Shown here piece after piece: positions 24,757-33,003 of a DNA stretch of 46,556 bases. Location of the stretch: positions 1 through 46,556 of the forward strand of contig JAZUCM010000060.1 of assembly GCA_045639085.1 (NCBI GenBank), read 5' to 3'. The notes below the pieces were generated by a model, which was not told the DNA's origin, did not search any database, and worked only from the letters and a program-made list of their open reading frames with translations. Position numbers and translations under genes: made by a program. Every line of letters begins with the position of its first letter. The stretch's first letter is position 1. The stretch comes from Gastranaerophilus sp045639085 (lineage in GTDB: Bacteria; Cyanobacteriota; Vampirovibrionia; Gastranaerophilales; Gastranaerophilaceae).

Positions 24757-25548
24757 TTATAGATAATTTGCAAGAATATTTCTAACATATTGTTGAGTTT
24801 CTTGATAAGGCGGCACCCCATCATACTTATCAACAGCCCCTGGCCCGGCATTATAAGCCGCCAGAGCCAAAATTACATTTCCGTTATACCTATTAAGCAT
24901 GGATTTTAAATATCTGACACCGCCATCTACATTCTGCACGGTATTGTAAGGATCTTTCACCCCTAAACTTTTGGCCGTTTCCGGCATGAGCTGCATCAAG
25001 CCCATAGCACCGGCCTTAGACGTTGCTTTTGCGTTGAAATTCGACTCCTGTTTGATTAAAGCATTGACAAGTTTTTCATCTACACCATGCTTATTACAAA
25101 TTTGTGAAATCAAACCCACAAGCTGATGTTGTGATTTTGTACTTTCACTAATATTAGGCGCTCCTTGAACAGATTGCATCTGCTCTATGCTTTTGTTTAA
25201 ATTCAGACGTTGTAACGACTCGATATCTGAATTAACAGGATTAACATTGGTTGTTTCTTGTGGCGATGCAAGAACAGCATTAACTTTTTTAACTTTTGGA
25301 TTTAAAAGTAGTTGACCAAAATTAACCGACTGAGGCATGGAATTTTGTAACGCTTCGTTGAATGATTTAGGAAGGTTCGCAGGCAAATCCGAATTGGTCA
25401 ACGGGGCTTGCACAGGATTATTTACTTGTGCTACCTGATTTTGGGTAGGATAAAGTCTATTCAAATGCGCGTTCATCTGGGCCGCTCTTTGCATAGCCGC
25501 TGCCTGGCCGCCTGTATTCAATAAGTTTTGAATGAAATTTGAAAACAT
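24757..25548 (-). CDS. Lytic transglycosylase, SLT domain
   Basis: 263 residues from ATG 25548, preceded by GGGTGGG; a GTG three codons upstream is the alternative. The C-terminal SLT/goose-lysozyme-like domain (about 150-263) has the catalytic Glu in LVNALIKQESNFN, then KAGAMGLMQLMPETAK and ALAAYNAGPGAVDKY, all family hallmarks. It would cleave the peptidoglycan MurNAc-GlcNAc bond in the periplasm. The first 130 residues are Gln/Asn/Pro-rich without a recognisable signal peptide, which is odd for a periplasmic enzyme. It is 64 bp upstream of the MCE gene on the same strand. Confidence 0.9.
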   Translation of the reverse strand: MFSNFIQNLLNTGGQAAAMQRAAQMNAHLNRLYPTQNQVAQVNNPVQAPLTNSDLPANLPKSFNEALQNSMPQSVNFGQLLLNPKVKKVNAVLASPQETTNVNPVNSDIESLQRLNLNKSIEQMQSVQGAPNISESTKSQHQLVGLISQICNKHGVDEKLVNALIKQESNFNAKATSKAGAMGLMQLMPETAKSLGVKDPYNTVQNVDGGVRYLKSMLNRYNGNVILALAAYNAGPGAVDKYDGVPPYQETQQYVRNILANYL

Positions 25549-25685
25549 ATCACCCACCCAAGTCTTAATTCTACAACTACAATTCTATCACAATACAGAA
25601 AATTGTTATCCTCTAAAAAGATTAATGATTAAAAATCCAAAGTCAAAAAGTATAATTTATGTTATACTGGATACAAGGAGTCTAC

Positions 25686-26342
25686 ATGGTCATGCAAGAT
25701 GAAATCGGTTTCAATTTCTCGGAAGAGATTTTGGACGAAATACAACAAAATATTCAAAGTATAATTGAAAATTTCGATGTTCCGGAAGACAATAAGCTCG
25801 ATGTCATCCGAAAGATCAATTTTATGTACACCCAAACAAAAGAATTAAGTATTACGGATGCACTCACCGGGTTGCATAATCGCAGACACTTTGAAAATAC
25901 GGCTGACAGAGAATTCTTGCGTGCAGCGAGATACAAAAACCCGTTAACTTTCGCTATTGTTGATATTGATTATTTTAAAAAAATTAACGACACCTATGGT
26001 CACCTTTGCGGAGACAAAATACTAAAGGAAGTTGCATTTTTAATCAACGACAGCTTTAGAAAAACGGACATGGTATTTCGCTATGGGGGAGAAGAATTCG
26101 TAATTATACTGACTGAAACCGACGAACAAGGTGCAAGAATCCCTCTTGAAAGATTGCGAAAAAATGTTGAGAATAATGATTTCGTGTTTAAAACACAAAA
26201 ATTGCGCGTAACGGTAAGTATAGGATATTCATCCGACGTTGAGCATGCCGAGGACGCAACGGAATTATTTGAATTTGCAGACAACGCACTTTATAAAGCC
26301 AAAGAAAATGGCAGAAATCAAATAAAAAACAATAAGGAGTAA
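25686..26342 (+). CDS. GGDEF-domain diguanylate cyclase
   Basis: 218 residues from ATG 25686, with AAGGAG 5 nt upstream; the frame extends nine codons further. A short helical N-terminus (1-55) precedes a complete GGDEF domain beginning DALTGLHNRRHFE. The active-site motif is GGEEF (134-138), with RKTD exactly five residues upstream matching the inhibitory I-site RxxD. So it should make c-di-GMP and be feedback-inhibited. There is no transmembrane or sensor domain, so it is soluble. The exported parvulin gene follows after 5 bp. A possible effector is the PilZ domain encoded at 42278. Confidence 0.92.
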   Translation: MVMQDEIGFNFSEEILDEIQQNIQSIIENFDVPEDNKLDVIRKINFMYTQTKELSITDALTGLHNRRHFENTADREFLRAARYKNPLTFAIVDIDYFKKINDTYGHLCGDKILKEVAFLINDSFRKTDMVFRYGGEEFVIILTETDEQGARIPLERLRKNVENNDFVFKTQKLRVTVSIGYSSDVEHAEDATELFEFADNALYKAKENGRNQIKNNKE

Positions 26343-26347
26343 TTACA

Positions 26348-26692
26348 ATGAAAAAACTTTTAGCAGGCATGATGGCTCTTCTGATGGCCTCAGGAATGAC
26401 ATTTGCGCAAGAATTCACACGCGTCAAGGCAAAACATATTCTTGTTGACACAAAAGCCGAAGCAATGAGAATAAAAACAGAAATTGACGATGGTGCGAGT
26501 TTTGATTATTATGCCCAACGTTATTCAAAATGTCCAAGCGGCAGAAATGGTGGAGATTTAGGATATTTCGGCAAGGGCCAAATGGTAAAACCGTTTGAGG
26601 ATGCGGCATTTAATGGCGAAGTCGGCAAAGTCAGCGAACCTGTAAAAACGCAATTCGGCTGGCACTTGATAAAAGTTGTTGATAAAATTTAA
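26348..26692 (+). CDS. Exported parvulin-type peptidyl-prolyl isomerase
   Basis: 114 residues. The signal peptide MKKLLAGMMALLMASGMTFAQ probably cleaves after FAQ. The rest is a single rotamase (PpiC) domain: KAKHILVDTKAEAM, then ASFDYYAQRYSKCPSGRNGGDLGYFGKGQMVKPFEDAAF and TQFGWHLIKV. It would catalyse proline isomerisation during folding of exported proteins in the periplasm. The RBS is AAGGAG. It is the minimal single-domain form, without SurA- or PrsA-type chaperone arms. Confidence 0.93.
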   Translation: MKKLLAGMMALLMASGMTFAQEFTRVKAKHILVDTKAEAMRIKTEIDDGASFDYYAQRYSKCPSGRNGGDLGYFGKGQMVKPFEDAAFNGEVGKVSEPVKTQFGWHLIKVVDKI

Positions 26693-26721
26693 AAAATAAA
26701 TGGGGAAATTAAAAAAAGTGC

Positions 26722-26749
26722 TTGCAATTTAAAATTCAGCATGTATAAT
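26722..26749 (+). promoter_or_regulatory. tRNA-Gly promoter
   Basis: TTGCAA (26722-26727), a 16-bp spacer and TATAAT (26744-26749), 15 nt before the tRNA. The same TTGCAA-N16 arrangement precedes rpsT. Confidence 0.7.
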
Positions 26750-26764
26750 AAAAGAGTACCCAAT

Positions 26765-26836
26765 GCGGGGGTAATTCAGTGGTAGAATGCCTCCTTGCCA
26801 AGGAGGATGTCGCGAGTTCGAGCCTCGTCTCCCGCT
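26765..26836 (+). tRNA. tRNA-Gly (GCC)
   Basis: 72 nt forming a full cloverleaf. The acceptor stem GCGGGGG pairs with CUCCCGC (one G-U), with U as discriminator. The D-arm TTCAGTGGTAGAA is typical of tRNA-Gly. The anticodon stem CTCC/GGAG holds the loop TTGCCAA with anticodon GCC at 26797-26799, and the T-arm is GAGTTCGAGCCTC-like. CCA is not encoded. Confidence 0.96.
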
Positions 26837-26843
26837 AATAAAG

Positions 26844-26871
26844 AAGACTCATCGTTAGATGGGTCTTTTTT
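26844..26871 (+). terminator. Rho-independent terminator after tRNA-Gly
   Basis: AAGACTCATC (26844-26853), loop GTTA, GATGGGTCTT (26858-26867) and a T-run. Confidence 0.85.
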
Positions 26872-26947
26872 ATTAGCAGCTTTAATTGCTGTATAATTTC
26901 ATAAAACTAGCGCCCAATTCAGGGCGCTTTGTGTTATTCAAAAAAAA

Positions 26948-28234
26948 TTACTTACCGCAGCATTTTTTAAACTTTTTACCGCTACCGCAAGGACACAAGT
27001 CGTTACGGCCAACGTTTGAAAAATCTACGCCTTCCGGCATTTCAGGAACTTCGTCTTCCTCTTCAATTATACCAAGAGTGTTTGAGAACGCCTTTGACTT
27101 ATAAAGTACTGACGTCGGAGAAAATATCTTCTTTTCCAAATATTGCGGCTTATATTGTTGCAAAAGACCGTCTAGGGTGAACCCGGATTTCATTATTTCA
27201 TTTACTCTTTCCATGAAGTTTGGGTATTTTGAGGCAACACGTTTAATCAGGTTTGCCGGCAATTTATCGTTTTCGAAGAAATATTGAAGACATTGCACAT
27301 GCCCTTCAATAGATTTGTAATCATCAACTTCAAAAATCTTATTGAAAGTTTTATAAAACGGCACCGCATAAAGCCCTAATTCGCGGTCATAAATAATTCC
27401 TACGTCATAAACCTGTTCGTGTGAAGAAAAACCACCTAACGAATTTTCCAAAAAGTTGTTATAGGAATTGTTAAATTCACTCACGTTGAAAAATCTTAGA
27501 TTTTCCGGCTCTTGAAGTTTGGCTTGAACATCTGTGATTTCACCCAGTTCAGCAAATTCATTATATGCGCCAATTACATCATCAGCATGCTTACTCGTTG
27601 TGATAACTTCATCTGACTTGAAAAACTCAATAAATTTTTGATAAAGCGCTTCAATATCAGCCTCTAACTCCGCTTGTTTTTGTGGGTTATCTTGATAAGC
27701 CAATTCCGGGGTCTCAACAAGCTTGGCCACGGAATATCTTAAAGCGTCTTCGCGACGGGTAGACGGTAAAATCCCGGAGATTTCCAAAAGGCAAACTTCA
27801 TCGCGAAACTTAGCAATACGAGCGACAACGTATTGGCCAACCCCAACACCGCGAAACGCAGTCATCTTTACCAATGAAGTTGCATCGTAAGTTTTTTCGT
27901 TAATGACACTATATAGTGAAAAACCGTTTTTCAAAACACGCTTAATCTCAAAAACAGAATGAATTGAATTCAAAAGCGTATCACAAACCTCTTTTTCTGT
28001 AACATTTAGCCCTTTTTTCTTGTCTAAATATAGCCTTACAATAGGTTTATTTTGCAAACGGCGCTCAAATACATAGTTCAAACACGCGGTATTAAAATCC
28101 ATGACCGCATTTTGGCCAACCCCAATTGTGCGAATATATTCTTCAAAATCACCTTTTACAGCGGCATCACTTTGAACAAATGTAACGATATCTTTTATCG
28201 TATCACTAACAATTTTTAACTCTTCTAATAACAT
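26948..28234 (-). CDS. SEC-C motif protein
   Basis: 428 residues from ATG 28234, with GAGGGAG 7 nt upstream and TATAAT at 28251-28256 on the minus strand. The C-terminus NDLCPCGSGKKFKKCCGK is a canonical SEC-C zinc-binding motif (C-x-C-x8-C-C), as in SecA tails. The first 400 residues are mixed alpha/beta with no domain that I recognise, including regions rich in aromatic and acidic residues. SEC-C domains bind Zn and often ribosomes or proteins, so a cytosolic adaptor is plausible. The frame extends 27 codons upstream but covers the promoter. Confidence 0.75.
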   Translation of the reverse strand: MLLEELKIVSDTIKDIVTFVQSDAAVKGDFEEYIRTIGVGQNAVMDFNTACLNYVFERRLQNKPIVRLYLDKKKGLNVTEKEVCDTLLNSIHSVFEIKRVLKNGFSLYSVINEKTYDATSLVKMTAFRGVGVGQYVVARIAKFRDEVCLLEISGILPSTRREDALRYSVAKLVETPELAYQDNPQKQAELEADIEALYQKFIEFFKSDEVITTSKHADDVIGAYNEFAELGEITDVQAKLQEPENLRFFNVSEFNNSYNNFLENSLGGFSSHEQVYDVGIIYDRELGLYAVPFYKTFNKIFEVDDYKSIEGHVQCLQYFFENDKLPANLIKRVASKYPNFMERVNEIMKSGFTLDGLLQQYKPQYLEKKIFSPTSVLYKSKAFSNTLGIIEEEDEVPEMPEGVDFSNVGRNDLCPCGSGKKFKKCCGK

Positions 28235-28289
28235 AATTTTCTCCCTCAAGATTATACTATCGTAAAATGAACGAAAACTCAATAGACAA

Positions 28290-28315
28290 GTGGGGAAGAA
28301 ATTATTCTTCCCCAC
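28290..28315 (-). terminator. Perfect hairpin downstream of the 157-aa gene
   Basis: GTGGGGAAGAA (28290-28300) and TTCTTCCCCAC (28305-28315), 11-bp perfect arms with a 4-nt loop. No strong U-tract follows on either strand, so termination is likely but not certain. Confidence 0.55.
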
Positions 28316-28323
28316 CGATAAAA

Positions 28324-28797
28324 TTAAATATCCATAAGCGGCTCAAATTTAGGTCCCGGAGTTTCTATCAAGGCAGATTTAAAATTACCGCCCAGATGCG
28401 AACCTCTTATCCATTTACGCCCCAAATGGTCACGGCCATAACAATAGTTCGTAAAAGAGTCCCATTGTGTATGTTCTTCAGAACCATTAGGGCATTTCCC
28501 TCTTGAAACATTCACCGAACTAACAGCACCTTTTGTACGTTTAATCTTCACTTTTGACTCAGGAACAGCAACTTTCTTGCCCGCAACAAATTGTGGTTTG
28601 TATCTAGTAATATTTTTTTCGAAACGTTCATAACCTGTTTGTGTTGTCACAGAACGAAATGTCATGACACCATCAGCATCCAATGCTGTCATTTTCCCGC
28701 CACGCTTGTAAACGGATACACCTTTTGAATTCGTGCCTAAATGGTTACCGTATTTGATAAAGCGAAATATGTCAAGTGCAAAAGTTTTAATACTCAT
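28324..28797 (-). CDS. Uncharacterised basic protein, 157 residues
   Basis: The start is ATG 28797 with AAAGGA 9 nt upstream; an in-frame ATG at 28815 lacks an RBS because that AAAGGA lies inside it. The N-terminal MSIKTFALDIFRFIKYGNHLG is helical and amphipathic, followed by KGVSVYKRGGKMTALDADG, which predicts beta strands. A Lys/Val-rich middle (VAVPESKVKIKRTKG) precedes a C-terminal section with two cysteines (RGKCPNGS and TNYCYGRD) and many Gly/His. I recognise no family. It lies between the SEC-C gene and valS, separated from valS by a terminator. Confidence 0.55.
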   Translation of the reverse strand: MSIKTFALDIFRFIKYGNHLGTNSKGVSVYKRGGKMTALDADGVMTFRSVTTQTGYERFEKNITRYKPQFVAGKKVAVPESKVKIKRTKGAVSSVNVSRGKCPNGSEEHTQWDSFTNYCYGRDHLGRKWIRGSHLGGNFKSALIETPGPKFEPLMDI

Positions 28798-28866
28798 GGG
28801 GTAAATTCCTTTCATAAATTGTGTATTTTTGGAATTAAAACATGAACAAAAAAATTTTTGCTACTT

Positions 28867-28890
28867 AAAAGCTCCCTTTCGGGAGCTTTT
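28867..28890 (-). terminator. Rho-independent terminator of valS
   Basis: On the minus strand AAAAGCTCCC, loop GAAAG, GGGAGCTTTT and T-tract. The hairpin begins immediately after the valS stop codon (28891-28893). Confidence 0.85.
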
Positions 28891-31542
28891 TTAACTTTGA
28901 AGTTCTTCAATTAAATCGTTAATCGTTTTTTCTTGAATTGAAATCTCGTCAATACGGGAATTGGTTTGTTCAATCAATTCTTTAGGCGCATTTTGAACGA
29001 ATTTTTCGTTTTTCATTCGGCCTAATAACGAATTTTTCTCATTAACAAGTTTTTCTAACTTTTTCTTTTGACGAGCGATTTCAGCGTTGAAATCAATCAA
29101 GTTTTCCAGCGGAATAATGATTTTTGACGCCGAAACAACAGCAGTGGCTGATTTTTTAGGCGAAGGCGCTGCAATATCGCCATAGGTAATATTTTCAACT
29201 TTTGCAAGACGTTGAATTAAAGCTTCAATCGCTTCAAAAACAGGCTTTTCATCGTGTTGTGCGCGAATTTCCACATCAAATTTAACAGACATTGGAATAT
29301 TAAAACTTTGTCTTACATTACGAACCGATTTAATCGTTTCGAAAACAAGTTCCATTTCTTCGCGTTCTTTTGGGAACTCCATATCCGCACAGAATTGTGG
29401 GAATTCAGAGACCATAATAGCCTTGACGTCGGTATTTTTCGGGATTAATTGCCATACTTGTTCGGTGATATGTGGCATAATTGGGTGCAACATTCTCAGC
29501 GACATATCAAGGACATATCTCAACACGCGTTGAGTATTAAGTTTTAGGCTTTCATCCGCGAGTTGAATTTTCGCGATTTCTACATACCAATCACAGTACG
29601 AATTCCAGAAGAAATCATAAAGAATATGAGCGTTTTCACCAATACGGAAGTTTTTAATATTCTCATTAAATTCTTTTGCTACAGTGTTAAGTTTGTCCAA
29701 AATCCATTTATCAACAATTGTCAATTTTGAAAAATCAATGTCGTTGTTATCAACACCCTGAAGATTCATCAACACGAATCTTGACGCATTCCAGATTTTG
29801 TTAGCAAAATTTCTGCCATACTCGAAGCGTTCGTCAGAAATTTTTATATCCTGACCGCCATAAGTGCAAAGCGAAGTCATGGTAAATCTGAGAGCGTCAC
29901 AGCCATATTTGTCAATAATTTCAACCGGGTCAATTGTATTTCCTTTGGACTTAGACATTTTCTGCCCTTTTTCGTCTCTAATCAGTCCGTGAATATAAAC
30001 GGTAGAAAACGGTGCTTTTCCAGTAAATTCCAAGCCCATCGTAATCATTCTGGCAACCCAGAAGAAAATAATATCAAAGCCGGTCACAAGAGTTGTCGTT
30101 GGGTAGAATTTTTTGTAATCATCAGTTTCAGCATTCGGAAATCCCATAGTAGAGAACGGCCAAAGCCCTGATGAGAACCAAGTGTCAAGACAATCTGTTT
30201 CTTGAACGTAATTTTCAGGATCAGGATTTTCTTTCGCAACAACCATTTCCCCGGTCACTTTGTGATAATACGCCGGAATTTGATGACCCCACCAAATTTG
30301 ACGGGAAATACACCAATCACGAATATTTTCCATCCAGCCAAGGTAATTTTTCTCCCAACGTTCCGGGATGAATTTTATTCTACCATCTTTTACCGCCGCA
30401 ATAGCTTCTTTTGCAAGCGGTTCCATTTTTACGAACCATTGTTCAGATAAAAGCGGCTCAATAGTTGTATTACAACGTTGACATTTACCAACATTGTGTT
30501 CGTGGTCGCGAATTCTCAAAAGGGCTTGTTTTTCAGCAAGCATTTCAACGACTTTTTTGCGAGCCTCATATCTATCCATACCACGGATTTCCCAAGGAAC
30601 TTCAGGACAATCTTTCATTGTGCCATCTTCGTTCAAAATCCAAATCGGTTGTAAATTGTGACGTTTACCAACCTCATAATCGTTAGGGTCATGGGCTGGT
30701 GTAATTTTAACAGCACCTGTTCCGAAAGATTTGTCAACGTATTCATCAGCGATAATCGGAATTTCTCTGCCGGAAAGCGGAATAACAACCTTTTTGCCAA
30801 TCATATCAGCATACTTTTTATCATTAGGGTTAACCGCTATAGCAACATCCCCAAACATTGTTTCAGGACGGGTAGTTGCAACGATAATGGAACCAATTTC
30901 GCCTTTAAATGGGTAAGAAATTTCCCACATGTGCCCTTGTTCTGTTTCGTATTCAGTTTCAACATCAGAAATTGCGCTCATACAACGCGGACACCAGTTT
31001 ACTATATATGCCCCTTTATAAATCAAGCCTTTATTGTAAAGGGTAACAAAAACTTCTTTTACGGCCTCAGAACATCCTTCATCGAAGGTAAATCTTTCTC
31101 TTGAACGGTCAAATGACGCACCTAAACGTTTCATTTGGTCAAGAATAGCCCCTCTGTGTTCATTCGACCATTGCCAAGTTCTTTCCAAAAACTTTTCACG
31201 GCCCAGATCATGACGAGTCAAACCTTCTTTCATCAACTGTTTTTCAACAACATTTTGAGTGGCAAGGCCGGCATGATCGGTACCCGGCAACCATAAAGTC
31301 TCATAACCCGCCATTCTGTGATAGCGAGTCAAAATATCTTGTAAAGTTTCATCCAAAGCGTGGCCCATATGCAAAACGCCCGTAACGTTGGGTGGCGGAA
31401 TAACTATTGAATAAGGCGTTTTAGGGCTTTTAGCATCAGCCTTAAACAAGTCATTATCTTCCCAGAACTTATAGATATCGCGCTCAGTATTCTGCGCATC
31501 GTAAACTGTCGGTAAATCGTCAATATTAATTGTTGCTATCAT
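28891..31542 (-). CDS. valS: Valyl-tRNA synthetase
   Basis: 883 residues, full-length class Ia synthetase. The HIGH motif is HMGH (58-61, in PPPNVTGVLHMGHAL) and the KMSKS motif is at 528-532 (GQKMSKSKGNTID). The CP1 editing domain (about 170-350) contains TTRPETMFGD and a threonine-rich pocket; the anticodon-binding domain and a C-terminal coiled coil (about 815-880, EIARQKKKLEKLVNEK) complete it. It charges tRNA-Val in the cytoplasm and edits mischarged Thr. AGAGGGA precedes the ATG. It lies 49 bp downstream of upp on the same strand. Confidence 0.98.
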   Translation of the reverse strand: MIATINIDDLPTVYDAQNTERDIYKFWEDNDLFKADAKSPKTPYSIVIPPPNVTGVLHMGHALDETLQDILTRYHRMAGYETLWLPGTDHAGLATQNVVEKQLMKEGLTRHDLGREKFLERTWQWSNEHRGAILDQMKRLGASFDRSRERFTFDEGCSEAVKEVFVTLYNKGLIYKGAYIVNWCPRCMSAISDVETEYETEQGHMWEISYPFKGEIGSIIVATTRPETMFGDVAIAVNPNDKKYADMIGKKVVIPLSGREIPIIADEYVDKSFGTGAVKITPAHDPNDYEVGKRHNLQPIWILNEDGTMKDCPEVPWEIRGMDRYEARKKVVEMLAEKQALLRIRDHEHNVGKCQRCNTTIEPLLSEQWFVKMEPLAKEAIAAVKDGRIKFIPERWEKNYLGWMENIRDWCISRQIWWGHQIPAYYHKVTGEMVVAKENPDPENYVQETDCLDTWFSSGLWPFSTMGFPNAETDDYKKFYPTTTLVTGFDIIFFWVARMITMGLEFTGKAPFSTVYIHGLIRDEKGQKMSKSKGNTIDPVEIIDKYGCDALRFTMTSLCTYGGQDIKISDERFEYGRNFANKIWNASRFVLMNLQGVDNNDIDFSKLTIVDKWILDKLNTVAKEFNENIKNFRIGENAHILYDFFWNSYCDWYVEIAKIQLADESLKLNTQRVLRYVLDMSLRMLHPIMPHITEQVWQLIPKNTDVKAIMVSEFPQFCADMEFPKEREEMELVFETIKSVRNVRQSFNIPMSVKFDVEIRAQHDEKPVFEAIEALIQRLAKVENITYGDIAAPSPKKSATAVVSASKIIIPLENLIDFNAEIARQKKKLEKLVNEKNSLLGRMKNEKFVQNAPKELIEQTNSRIDEISIQEKTINDLIEELQS

Positions 31543-31591
31543 TTTTAATCCCTCTAATTTTTAACAGAAGTCTATCACAAACAATCTGAGA

Positions 31592-32245
31592 TTACAACGT
31601 ATTAAACATTCTATCCCCAGCATCGCCCATACCCGGCACGATATAGCCTTTTTCATTAAGTTTTTCATCCAGCGTTGCTGTTATAATTTCTAACTCAGGA
31701 AAATGTTTTTGCAAGTTTTCAACGCCCTCAGGTGCCGCAATAATAGAAATAGCCTTAATATTTTGAATCGGCACACCTTTTTCAAGATAAAGTTTCACAC
31801 TTTCGAGCAATGAATTACCTGTCGCAAGCATCGGATCAGTAATAAAAACGTAAGTTCTGTCGGCATCTTTCAAACTTTTTGGCAATTTATTGTAATACCA
31901 TACCGGCCTTAAAGTTTCCTCGTCACGATACATCCCGATATGTCGAATAACGGCTTGCGGCAAAATATCGACGGCCTCATCCGTAAAAATCAATCCGGCA
32001 CGCAAAATCGGCGAAATTATTATCTCAACTCCCTCATCAACAACCTTTGTCGTAAAAGTCGTAAGCGGAGTCGTAACCTCTTTATCGACCAACGGCAAAG
32101 ATTTTGAAGCTTCATAAAGAAGGCAACTTGTAATTTTTCTGGCCGCATATCTTACTTCGCTGCTTTTCGTATTCTTATCACGCATTATGTACAAATTCGT
32201 CAAAATTACGGGATTTTGAACGATATTCAACTTACTTAGATTCAT
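31592..32245 (-). CDS. upp: Uracil phosphoribosyltransferase
   Basis: 217 residues. It converts uracil + PRPP to UMP + PPi for pyrimidine salvage. The sequence follows the family: NPVILTNLYIMRDKNT near the start, ISPILRAGL, the PRPP-binding loop VFITDPMLATGNSL and the uracil-binding C-terminal YIVPGMGDAGDRMFNTL. Its 5' end overlaps the upstream MCE gene by 14 bp, so it is translated from a shared message, a curious pairing with a membrane lipid-transport protein. Confidence 0.96.
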   Translation of the reverse strand: MNLSKLNIVQNPVILTNLYIMRDKNTKSSEVRYAARKITSCLLYEASKSLPLVDKEVTTPLTTFTTKVVDEGVEIIISPILRAGLIFTDEAVDILPQAVIRHIGMYRDEETLRPVWYYNKLPKSLKDADRTYVFITDPMLATGNSLLESVKLYLEKGVPIQNIKAISIIAAPEGVENLQKHFPELEIITATLDEKLNEKGYIVPGMGDAGDRMFNTL

Positions 32246-32837
32246 TGTATTCTCCTTTTGAAAGGCGTTTTATATTGTTATGGGTACATTCAAGATTTCC
32301 AACAAACTGTGCACATTCATCACTTTCATACAACTCAACAAACGGCAAAACCTGTTTCATAAAATAAGAAAACCTGCCGCCAATAAGGGCAATTTTGCTA
32401 AACATATTATCCAATAAATCAACAGAATGCGACAACCTGAACGTATCTTTAATATTAATAATTTTTTCGGTCTTTAAATCCTGCTCTGTCGGCGGGTAAA
32501 GTTCTAAGGATTTTGTTCCGCCCATGCCGCTAAATTCCACATTAGCAACAACACCCTTAGGCAACCTTGCATCTTTGTCGTGCAACACGAATTTAACATA
32601 AACATCATTCGACAAAAGCTTGATATAACTTACATAACCGACCTGAACCCCCATATATTTTACGGGTGACCCAACAATCAAACCATCGACGTCCGAGATA
32701 AAAATTTGATACTGTTTTGTCAATTTATGTTGTTTATAAAGATGCGCCCTGATTGAAAACAATACAACACAAAGTAAACAAAACCATATAAAAAACTCAA
32801 CCAATAATATTTTATTTATATCAAAACGTCGTACCAT
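32232..32837 (-). CDS. Short MCE (MlaD-like) membrane protein
   Basis: 201 residues. The N-terminal membrane anchor is at about 10-28 (ILLVEFFIWFCLLCVVLFS). The single MCE domain (about 40-120) has SDVDGLIVGSPVKYMGVQVGYVSYI and NVEFSGMGGTKSLELYPP. It resembles E. coli MlaD in size, with a short C-terminal helical tail. It would be an inner-membrane, periplasm-facing lipid-binding subunit. It is distinct from the longer MCE protein at 23349-24692. TATAAT only 6 nt before the ATG predicts a leaderless mRNA. Confidence 0.85.
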   Translation of the reverse strand: MVRRFDINKILLVEFFIWFCLLCVVLFSIRAHLYKQHKLTKQYQIFISDVDGLIVGSPVKYMGVQVGYVSYIKLLSNDVYVKFVLHDKDARLPKGVVANVEFSGMGGTKSLELYPPTEQDLKTEKIINIKDTFRLSHSVDLLDNMFSKIALIGGRFSYFMKQVLPFVELYESDECAQFVGNLECTHNNIKRLSKGEYNESK

Positions 32838-32843
32838 AAATTA

Positions 32844-32873
32844 ATTATACTACAAAAAAGGTAAATAAAGCAA
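32844..32873 (-). promoter_or_regulatory. Promoter of the short MCE-upp operon, leaderless
   Basis: On the minus strand TTGCTT (32873-32868), an 18-bp spacer and TATAAT (32849-32844), then 6 nt to the ATG at 32837. Confidence 0.55.
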
Positions 32874-32882
32874 AACAACCTC

Positions 32883-32910
32883 TTGCAAAAGAAAATTTTC
32901 CATGTAAAAT
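32883..32910 (+). promoter_or_regulatory. rpsT promoter
   Basis: TTGCAA (32883-32888), a 16-bp spacer and TAAAAT (32905-32910), the same -35 and spacing as the tRNA-Gly promoter. The predicted transcription start near 32917 gives a leader of about 87 nt. Confidence 0.65.
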
Positions 32911-33003
32911 AAAAGTACTCACATCCTCGAGTACAGTGTGGCCTCATTACCCACACACCCGTGAAGGCCATCGCCTGGCGGAAAAGCAAAGAAGGAATAA
33001 AAA
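32911..33003 (+). promoter_or_regulatory. Structured 5' leader of rpsT
   Basis: This leader can fold into several hairpins: GTACTC (32915-32920) with GAGTAC (32929-32934); GTGTGG (32936-32941) with CCACAC (32951-32956); and CGC/GCG around 32972-32980. GGCCT (32940-32944) can instead pair with AGGCC (32965-32969), which excludes the second hairpin. AAGGA follows before the ATG. Autoregulatory leaders are common for ribosomal protein genes; feedback control by S20 is inference. Confidence 0.45.

Noticed and set aside
28797..28815. ATG 28815 as start of the 157-aa protein
   Set aside because: The only RBS (AAAGGA) lies inside this extension, correctly spaced for ATG 28797.
30658..31104. 148-codon ORF antisense to valS
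   Set aside because: It lies wholly within the strongly conserved valS editing and catalytic domains; no RBS or recognisable product.
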